From the NCBI GenBank assembly GCA_017354895.1, contig CP071497.1, positions 4,030,001 through 4,094,000 of the forward strand: a stretch of 64,000 nucleotides of DNA, read 5' to 3'. The notes under the pieces are model-generated. The model was not told the origin of the DNA, searched no databases, and was given only the letters and a program-made list of their open reading frames with translations. How positions within the stretch are numbered: position 1 is the first letter of the stretch; every line of letters begins with the position of its first letter. A program made the position numbers and the translations under genes. Shown here piece by piece: positions 56,543 through 64,000 of this stretch. Source of the stretch: Podospora comata. Lineage: Eukaryota; Ascomycota; Sordariomycetes; Sordariales; Podosporaceae.

Positions 56543-58020
56543 TCATATCCTACACCACCCCAGCCGCTCCACAACCTCCATCTGCTCCGTCAACAGCCCC
56601 TCATCCTCGGGCTGTTTTCTCTCCATGCAAAAACAAGTCATCACCACGCCCAGCACCACCTCCCCAGCTACAAACCGAGATTTCTTCACCGCCTCCTCTT
56701 GCTCAAGAAGGTCTTGCAGATCAGGCAGGTCAATCACCTCGTTTGACTCCTCGGCCGCTTGTATCAGCTCTTTTAGACTTCCCTTTCCAGGTAGGAACTC
56801 AGCAAAGATATCCACCAATGGCTGCCACATCACCAGCTCGACAATGATACAGGCCAAGCTGTACATGTCAAATCTTTTTTGGTACGTCTCCCTCCCTTGC
56901 CCTCTAGCATCTGGATGACGGTAAAGATCTGCTTCCAACTCCGTGTCAGGAAGGTGGGTGTATTTCTGTGACTCGAGCGTTTCGGACGGCTGTATTTATA
57001 ATCGGCAATATAGGGGTCTGAGCCGATGAAGAATTTGTTCGATGAGCCGTGAGGGGCAAGGAAGAGGATGTTTTCGGGGCGGAGGTCTTTGTTCAGCCAG
57101 CCGGAAGTGTGGAGTTGGAGGATTGTTTCTGCCAAGCAGAGGGCGATTTCGAGGCGGCATTTGAGGGAGATGAGGGGTTGGCTGGAGATGAGGCTACGGA
57201 GGGATTTCTAGTCCCAGTCGAGGATCTCTTCAGAGTTGTTGTCATTGTGGTGATCCGGGAGTTCTTCAGGCATGCTGTAGACGATTCCGTGGCGCGAGCG
57301 GAAGGATTTGTCCGAGGTAGAGACGGAGGTGAGGAAGACGGCCAGACATTTCATTTGGTTGATGTAACGTTCCCATTGGGTGCTCTCGACGGCTTTCCAC
57401 TGTATGAGAACTTGTTTCTGCCAGTAGGTCGCGAATCCGAGGTTTGATTCGAATAGAGGAGTGGACCGCTCGTTGATATCAGTCCAGGGCTTCATGGAAC
57501 GGCCCAAGACGGCGAGTTTGGGCATCCGCAGGCCGATCTTCTCTCTCGCCATTTTTGGTGTTATCTCATCGTCTCTTTTGTCAGCGCCCAGAACGAGGCG
57601 GACTTGTTTGAGGTATTGCGGCGGCGTTGATGGCATGTTGGTATCGCCCGGCATCGCTGGCCAGATCCTTGATCTGACTGGCTCCTGACGTTGTGGTCGT
57701 CAGGGAGATGATTTCGCGTAATAGTTGACCATACTTTGTCTTTTCTTCTTGCCGCTCACTGGCCTCAAGAAGAATCTCGAGACGGTCGACAAGTTCGGCA
57801 ATCTGTTTCAGATATGGTTGCAACTTTTCCCTGTCCCTTGCTGCCCAACGAAGTCGTTTGATAGGGGAGTTGTGTTCCTGGATGATTTTGCCGGCTGTTG
57901 TTTGAAGATTCGGCTCAACTTGGCAAGGATTTTAGCCACCCCTTTCTTTTCGCCTTCGATCGCCTGTTCTTTCTCAGCTGCTTCGAGCTCTTCTTCCTTC
58001 ACGTCGAGAAATTTGCGACA
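56543..58020 (-). pseudogene. fossil HeLo-type (prion-inhibition domain) plus kinase-like gene
   Basis: Treated as a fossil. The parts in order on the minus strand are: a helical HeLo-like amino-terminal region with the family's RLRWAARDREKL line (about 57.6-58.0 kb); a middle segment with QVLIQWKAVESTQWERYI, typical of HeLo-kinase proteins (about 57.2-57.65 kb); and a kinase-like carboxy-terminal half with the catalytic-loop line LNKDLRPENILF (about 56.55-57.15 kb). Intact relatives belong to fungal cell-death and incompatibility systems. The element is broken, with several breaks, and looks fairly young because long parts still read well. Confidence 0.6.
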
Positions 58021-58040
58021 CACCTCTACCGGATGACGTC

Positions 58041-59636
58041 GTGGAAGAACCCGATATCTCGGTCCGAGAGAGAACGGACTCTCGTGCCTCCTCATATGAG
58101 ACAGCAACTGAGCTTGTAGCCGGCACCGCCCAGGATCAAGCCAAAATTGATGCAAAGGATAGCGAACAGCCTGAAGGCCAGGGAAAGAGTGGTGGGCAGA
58201 AAGTGCTACGCGACTCCGGGTTGGGATTTCTAGAATACGAGAGTAATTCATCTAATGGGGACGAGATTCTCCAGCTTCCCGGGCCCTTTTTTCCAGTCCG
58301 ACAGCAAAGACATCTTGCGCTAACCCCCCAATGGAACTGCTCGAATGCCATCCCGCTTGATGTCCAAAGGTTGATGGATAATACCTGGGACATGGCCTCC
58401 AGTGCGCCAACATCAGTCATGTCCGAACGGACCAAATCCTGAATCAAGAGTTTTCTGTTTCTCATTCCGTCTACGAAACCAATTGAGGACGTCTTAAGTT
58501 TCCACTGCCAAAGAGGATCAGCTTCGGCTGTGAAAGCCATCTTATCCCATGTAAGAACTCCTAAAAAACCCCTCAATCACCGCCAACTCTTCCATCCTTT
58601 GATTCACGCCATAAAGGGTGGCACCTCGAGGCACAACAAATGCGTCCGGGAGCTTCTGGCAGCAGGAGTCAACCCGAACCACCGGTCAAAGAAAAGCGGT
58701 TTGACACCACTTCAAATCGCACTCGACCGCCCAAACTTCAAGGGCTACGCCAACCTCATCTGGTTGTTTTTCACCAGCGAGCCCCGCAAACTTGATCCCA
58801 ACGGGACAGACCTTCAGGGTGAGGCCCCTCTGTTCAGATTTTTCCTGGGCACAGATGAGGAACCACTGGAGGCTCATAAGCGGGGTGGTTTGATCATGCT
58901 TCTGAAAGCTGGCGCTGACCCCAACCCCCAACAACCCGGTACTGGTAATTCACTCCTTCATCTTGCCGTCAGAAGAAAGGATGCTGTCGTCACGTCGATC
59001 CTCCTTCATGTTGGCGTTGATGTCAACGCCTTGAACCTTTCTGGCACCTCACCGCTTCAAATCACGGCCACCCAGTTCCACCAGCCACAAGGTGGTGAAG
59101 AGGTCCTCGATCATCTGCTCAAGAACGGGGCAAGGGTTGATCAACCGACCGGAGCGCTGCGGCGAACAACGCTGCACTGGGCGGCAAGAGCTGGGAATAC
59201 GACGGCCATCCGCAGGTTGCTGGATGGAGGGGCTAATGTGACTACTAAGGATAAGGAGCAGAGGGATGCGATCGCTTTGGCGGTTAAACACACCAACAAA
59301 GTCTTTGTTTCAAAAACTGTGCCCGGAGTCGCTGATCACAGACTCGGAGAGGCAGTCAGAGAGGTCGAGGCGGGTGATCACATTGAGATTATGCAAGGTT
59401 TGATGGGCAAGGCACCAGATGATTACCACATCAAAGGATTTTTGCATCAAGGGACATGCGCTATTGAGAGTGCTGCAAAAGATATGACTGGTGGGCTGTT
59501 GAAAAGGCTGTTGAAGATGTGGCTTGACTTGGAGACACCGTATAAGAACGGTAGCACAGTAAGGGAATTCATCGAGGCTGAGGGTCGTGGACCTGTGAAG
59601 CAGGTCGCGAGGAAATGGGTGCCTGCAGCCAGATAG
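58041..59636 (+). pseudogene. ankyrin-repeat protein gene with one in-frame stop
   Basis: One frame runs from about 58041 to the TAG at 59634-59636 and is broken only by a TGA at 58440. Before it lies a Ser/Glu-rich part (ETATELVAGTAQDQAKID, SGLGFLEYESNSSNGDE, SVMSERTKS); after it comes IKSFLFLIPSTKPIEDVLSF. About seven ankyrin-like units follow, for example CVRELLAAGVNPNHRSKKSG, LTPLQIALDRPN, LLHLAVRRKDAVVTSILLHV and TTLHWAARAGNTTAIRRLLD. A helical tail ends VARKWVPAAR. Ankyrin repeats bind protein partners; in fungi such genes often lie beside NLR genes. No ATG was found at the 5' side, which abuts the HeLo-kinase fossil on the other strand, so the start may be lost or lie in an unseen exon. 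The stop equals a CGA-to-TGA change. Confidence 0.7.
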
Positions 59637-59982
59637 TATGTGTCTGAGCCCGCAGTTCTGCGGCTGTTGAAAAGGAACAAACCCGAGTCAATACTAATTC
59701 TTCTTGAAAGACTGTAGGTATGTGGAGTTTACAGGTACCCTATCCAATGGATTATCCATACTTTCAAGTCAGTGAACACTACCTCCGCTATCCCTTGTTC
59801 CTGATGCTCGCTTGGGATCCAATTTTATTGAAGGCTTCCACTGCTGGGCCACAAAACCATTGCGTACAACAAATGCAAAACAAATGGGGTATGGATGTTA
59901 TGCTAGTAGCTCAAAGTAAACTGCCACTCATACTTCGCGATCTCTGCAGGCCTTCAGGTCCTAGTCTAGCATGGTACTGTAG
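59637..59982. other. spacer, nothing supported
   Basis: About 350 bases between convergent genes. Probably 3' ends only. Confidence 0.4.
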
Positions 59983-60970
59983 CTAACACCCCAGCAGTCC
60001 ACACAAAAGCCCATCATCGTCCTCTTCAAGAATCTCCTCCTCCAGCTCAATTATCTCTTCCCCATTCCTTGTTCTCGTCCTTGTCCTCGTCCGGGTTATT
60101 CTCCTGCGCGTGGTTCTTGCGGTAGTAGTGATAATTCTCGTCACAGTCGCCGTGGTCTGCCTGATATCGGTCGCTGTTCTGGTAACAGTAGCAGTTGTCG
60201 TTCCAATCCTGGTGACCGGGCTCTCCACCGTCCTCGTTGTCGTCGCAGTCGTAGTTGCAGTCCTTGTCACCGGCACGGTAACGGGGCTTCCAGTAGCAAT
60301 AGTCGTTACCGTCCGTATCGCTGTGGCTGTGGCTGTTGTAGGAAGTAGTACGGAAACCGTCACTGTTCTAATCACAGTCACAGTTGCCATGGTGCTCGCG
60401 GCAATGGTGTTGGTCTGCAAGATGGTGCTGGTCTGGAGAATGGTGCTAGTGGAGAAGAGCAAGACGGTCCTCTCAACAATCTCGGTTTTAATAACCGTCT
60501 GGGTCACATTGGTGATGCTAGTGCGGAAGACTGTCTCCGTTTTTTGGCATGATGTTGCTGGTTGCTGGGTAACGGTGCGGAAGGTTGACGACGCCGGGAT
60601 GTCGCAGAGACCGAAGGCGGGGTTGCAACCAGGACCGCAGTGCTCTTCCGTATTACCACACCTATATATCCGAGTATGTCAGTAGTCAGTCTATACTTGA
60701 AGGATGATTCATGATGGTTGCAAGTCAGGCATTGTTTTGTGCCAAGCAAGCCCCTGAATTGACCCCTGAGATTGGAAAGGGGGGAAAAGTAGATACCCAC
60801 CATCCATGTGCTGAACAGCATTGTCCAAACGTTGAAGTAATACACGTGAACTCTCCACCACACTGGCCGTCGGCGCTGGCTTTGGATGGTGCCGGTGACT
60901 GTGGAAGGGATAAGACGGCGCTTGAGGCTATGAGTGTCACGAGAAGGATGTAACGGAGTAGGTAGCCCAT
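59983..60970 (-). CDS. secreted CBM18 chitin-binding protein with Thr/Val-rich stalk
   Basis: Exon 1 is complement 60801-60970 and exon 2 complement 59983-60661; the 139-bp intron (GTGGGT...ATATAG) splits a Trp codon inside the domain and gives 282 residues. The ATG at 60970 starts MGYLLRYILLVTLIASSAV, a signal peptide. Residues about 34-76 form a hevein-like CBM18 domain with eight Cys (37, 43, 51, 52, 58, 65, 69, 76) in QCGGEFTC...QCCSAHGWCGNTEEHCGPGC. A Thr/Val/Arg-rich stalk follows (TVTRT-type repeats), then an acidic end EEIIELEEEILEEDDD and a final LLCGLLGC. It should bind chitin in the cell wall or of other fungi or insects, either anchoring the protein or hiding chitin. No catalytic domain is attached. 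The intron phase and Cys pattern make the call secure. Confidence 0.9.
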
Positions 60971-61766
60971 TTTGGGCAAACAAGGGTCCAATCACAGAAG
61001 GTGAAGATGAATAACGACTGATATTGTGCAGATGAGTTCTATTGGGCTGTTCAGGAGTATCTGACGCGGCCATCACGAATATATACCTTTCTACTCAAGT
61101 TAACCATCATCTTTCTCCAGTCGCAGTGTCTGTTGTGGAACTCCAGCGGGTAATTCCGACATGAGCTGAAGCGATGGCTCCCGAAAGCTGGATATGGAGT
61201 TCTAGCCCGGCTCAAAGGTTCAACAGAGCGGCTGATAATCTATGACCTATGAATAGACGCCCGGGTCGATATTGTCCGGGCTCTATCCGCAGCTGTCCAT
61301 ATTGACCCCGAAGCCCAGAAACTCGGTACTTGGCATTTTCAGATCATTTCTTAGATAATTAGATTCTGTTATTTGAAGAGAGGTATCATAGATAGCTATG
61401 AATACTACGCGTTGAGGCCTCTAAGCTATCATCACAGCGAAAGGCAGCTACTAGTAGACTAATTAGAATCATAGCTGCGCGCTAGTTGCAATGTTGGTGA
61501 TTAGGTTGGTTAAAACCTATAACAACGTTCTCGCTCTCAAAGTTCCTTGGACATGACTGGAAACATTTCGGTAGCGACATGATGTTGGGCTTCAACTGCA
61601 AGAGGCTTCACGGCGCAGATTCTTGGCGGCGGCGATGAGGATTTAGAGCCAACAATGAAGTTGGCCCACTTCTCAGGGCACAGCATCCCAAACACAAATA
61701 ATAACCAACCTTCATATTTCGTTTCCGGCTTCCCTGAGTTATTTCCCAACTGTCCAGACAAGGGTG
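60971..61766. other. divergent promoter region, nothing else supported
   Basis: Lies between the CBM18 gene (minus) and the hypothetical gene (plus). A minus-strand frame at 61537-61761 has a TTG start and no motif. Confidence 0.4.
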
Positions 61767-63121
61767 ATGTTATTCATTATGTTGAAATCAAGGGAAACAT
61801 CATCCACCTCAACACCTAGCGACGTCGACGTGAACAAAGCATTCGATTCCTTTCTAAGACACCACTCATGGCCGTCGACGAATTACACCGAGCGACACCC
61901 GAAGCTATGCAAACAGATACTACTTCTCTCAGAAGACGGGAGAGTCCAACTTGGCTATCACAACGAACACAACCATGAGGTTTGGGCTATTTCCGGTCTC
62001 GGAAGAGATGGGGGCTTCGATGAATCTCACGATTCATGGTCACCAGAGGACATCATAGCTGGCGAGATCCCAGGTTGTGTAGAATACCTCGAAACGCTCC
62101 TTCAGGAGAACGGCACGTGTGGACACTCACCATTGATTGGCAGCGAAGCACCTCCACAACACACTTCGGGTATTCCTGCTCGACTGTGCTTTTTTAGTCA
62201 ATGGTCAGATCCTGATCGAGGTGTCAATGATGACATCTTCTTCGTCGACACCAAGAATCTTTGACGAGCAGTCATATCCCAAGATGCCAGGAGCCACCAT
62301 GACGCATGAGTGTTGGCGGTGGCTGGTCTGGAACTGGGCGCCCTTTTACATTGATCAGCTGTGTGTGTATCCGCCATACACCGTTCACACTGATCCAATC
62401 AAGAAGCAAGAAGAGAACCAACAAGTTTCGAAGCTTAACGCAATTGCGTACGTCGGAGCCACTCATGGAATCCTAGGCAATCCGTCAGGCGGTAGGGGGG
62501 AATGGACTATGGTTGAGCTGCGTATTCTTGGAAGCCGCGCTCTTCACCTACCGGATAACTTTGGAGATCCTAGCGCATTGCTCAAATTTGGCCCAGGATA
62601 TGTGAGTTGTCTGCAACCACCTTACAGTCCACTGAGCCGCTAGACTGCTGATATGAACCTTGGATAGATCGTGCATGGAGACACATATTGGACCCCGCTG
62701 CAAGTAGAATACAGTTCTCGGCTGAAGAAATACCCAGGCTTTGATGCGATTGCCATGCGGCAAGTAATGGACCCAAAATCAGCCCCGTCTGAGAGGCTGC
62801 CAGAAGAGAAAAAAGTTCTAGATGATCGGAATACCAATAGGGCCGACGGCTGAAGAGATTGAACGAATTCAGCAGTTTTCAAACCGCAATTACTCAGAAA
62901 TTGTACGAAGGTATGAAGAGCTTCTTGCCGAGCTTGAAGTGCGAATGAGGTATGTCCATCCATAACCTCTTTCAAGGATATATTTTGACTCTGGAAATCA
63001 GGGAGCAACTGTATCAGCTGAACAAGCGCCTCATTCAACACCGACTAAGCATTCTAAAAGCCATCGAACACCCAGAACAATCAAGCATTTCACTGCTTCA
63101 AGTACCCCCAAGGTGTCTTTA
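61767..63121 (+). CDS. unrecognised multi-exon gene, model incomplete
   Basis: The ATG at 61767 starts a soluble-looking protein (KAFDSFLRHHSWPSTNYTER, DGRVQLGYHNEHNHEVWAIS, GEIPGCVEYLETLLQENG). Near 62220-62270 the protein-like reading passes to another frame (an intron ending at a CAG near 62270 is possible): YPKMPGATMTHECWRWLVWN, LNAIAYVGATHGILGNPSGG and ELRILGSRALHLPDNFGD. A 66-bp intron (62602-62667, GTGAGT...GATAG) leads to HGDTYWTPLQVEYSSRLKKY. Around 62820, next to a run of A, the reading shifts again to PTAEEIERIQQFSNRNY, then crosses a GTATGT intron near 62951 to EQLYQLNKRLIQHRLSILKA and a TAA near 63119. A further frame with ATG at 63162-63416 might be another exon. Family and function are not recognised; there is no signal peptide. 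It may be a real gene with missed exons or one that has begun to decay. Confidence 0.45.
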
Positions 63122-63455
63122 ACAAGGACACCACACGAGAGGCCCACTTTCTATAGACCTTATGGTGGGAATCGAAGACGACTCCCCAAACACAAAGAAA
63201 ATACTGTTCCAAGAAGGGAAAGGCTACATGGGCTCTACTGTCACGAGGCGAGCCCATATGTATACCGTGGGCCATTTCGGATTGTGGAGCATGACAGAGA
63301 TGTTTGACGTCCTAGAATATCAGGACATCGGGACAGGTGCTGGGAGGTCTGAGATTTGTGATGGCCGAGGTATCAAAAGCAAGGCTGCTCAAAGTCACAG
63401 GTATCGCAATAAATAGCTAGATAGCTACGTAAATTTCTGAGATGCGTCAGTACAA

Positions 63456-64000
63456 CTACCACGAATACGCGTCCACGTCAAGCTCAAAACTCGTGGACCC
63501 TTTCTTTCCAACCGCTACCACAGCTGCCCTGACATCATCACAGAGCCCGCCCGGTCCAGAGACCACGACGCCGATGTTGCAGTATCCAACGTCGGCTTCT
63601 TGCTCTAACAGCCGAGAAATGTCCAGTCTCCTTCCGACTCGAACATCTTTCTCGATCTCGCTCAACACACCATGAACTTCCTCGACCAGACACCTCGCCG
63701 ATTCTTTGACACTCCAAAATAATTTGATGTTCGGATGGCTGGCAATCCACGGAAGCAGACTGGTGATGCCAATCCCACCTCCAATGAGAAGCAGCCTATC
63801 GCAATGGCGAATCTCCCTGGTAGAAGTATTGTGATACGGGCCATCCATGAGAGTCAAAAGTCCATCGGTGGCCTTCAGGTGCTTGGTAATCCCCATGGAC
63901 TTCTTGATGAGCAGGGTGATCCCCGTTTCCAGAGGCGCAGACGCGGTATCCCTAAAGCCGTTTTGTTTCTCAACATCGTGAACGTTGATGTGAACACCTG
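63456..64000 (-). CDS. ferric-reductase/NADPH-oxidase-type oxidoreductase, 3' part
   Basis: The frame runs on the minus strand from the window edge to the TAG at 63456, about 181 residues. It holds the end of an FAD-binding part (VHINVHDVEKQNGFRD, LLIKKSMGITKHL, LMDGPYH), the NAD(P)-binding loop LLLIGGGIGITSLLPWI, then KLFWSVKESARCLVEEV, VVVSGPGGLCDDVRAAV and the final FELDVDAYSW. This is the carboxy-terminal half of plasma-membrane ferric reductases (FRE family), which pass electrons from NADPH through FAD and two haems to extracellular Fe(III) or Cu(II). The haem-binding membrane helices must lie beyond base 64000. The part seen is uninterrupted. FRE genes are one of the common cargo classes in Starship elements. 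Confidence 0.9.
   Translation of the reverse strand, partial: GVHINVHDVEKQNGFRDTASAPLETGITLLIKKSMGITKHLKATDGLLTLMDGPYHNTSTREIRHCDRLLLIGGGIGITSLLPWIASHPNIKLFWSVKESARCLVEEVHGVLSEIEKDVRVGRRLDISRLLEQEADVGYCNIGVVVSGPGGLCDDVRAAVVAVGKKGSTSFELDVDAYSW

Noticed and set aside
1-64000. LTR elements, other virus-like elements, CRISPR arrays
   Set aside because: No reverse transcriptase, integrase, capsid or envelope text and no long terminal repeats were noticed; repeated-spacer arrays are absent, as expected for a fungal nucleus.

Overview
The window reads as nuclear DNA of a filamentous ascomycete, most likely a sordariomycete (Podospora/Chaetomium-like). The evidence is: short spliced introns of about 55-140 bp with GTRAGT-like donors and CTAAC-like branch sites; CT-rich promoters; a very fungal gene set (tyrosinase, chitin-type deacetylase, CBM18 protein, HeLo/NACHT remnants, DUF3435 recombinase remnant); and a truncated dispersed 5S rRNA copy. 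The placement within the class is inference. Genes lie on both strands, without operons.

Region by region. 0-10.8 kb: the 3' part of an NmrA-like gene, a decayed Thr-rich gene with an FGP repeat, a short hypothetical with an in-frame stop, a 5S rRNA pseudogene, an intact secreted tyrosinase, a broken C2H2 zinc-finger gene and an intact secreted polysaccharide deacetylase. 10.8-30.5 kb: a gene desert in which I can support only one gene, a conserved 71-residue Cys/Trp-rich protein. 30.5-34.3 kb: the carboxy-terminal half of a DUF3435/FluG-type tyrosine recombinase (the class of Starship 'captains'), followed by a decayed FHA-protein kinase gene ending in a KilA-N/APSES-like segment. 34.6-38.1 kb: an intact beta-lactamase/LovD-like hydrolase, a 133-residue protein that resembles short bacterial proteins, and a 419-residue hypothetical. 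39.3-41.3 kb: a NACHT (NLR) remnant. 42.2-47 kb: an SDR oxidoreductase, a small secreted Cys protein with a disturbed frame, and two paralogous small Cys-rich genes of an unrecognised family, one whole and one decayed. 47.9-51.7 kb: an intact GT1 glycosyltransferase with a Pro/Gly-rich head, and an intact SET-domain protein. 52.6-59.6 kb: another small Cys-rich gene, a second NACHT remnant, a HeLo-kinase fossil and an ankyrin gene with one in-frame stop. 60-64 kb: a CBM18 chitin-binding secreted protein, an unrecognised multi-exon gene and the 3' part of a ferric-reductase-type oxidoreductase.

How the parts relate. The desert is followed by a 34-kb stretch rich in non-self recognition genes (two NACHT remnants, one HeLo-kinase, FHA-kinase, ankyrin), nearly all broken. 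The company of a DUF3435 remnant, NLR remnants and a ferric reductase recalls the cargo of Starship elements. Ordinary intact genes are interspersed and I saw no element ends, so a decayed Starship is a hypothesis only. The best candidates for something undescribed are the small Cys-rich family at 44.6-46.9 kb (perhaps with a relative at 52.6-54.0 kb) and the FHA-kinase-KilA-N architecture.
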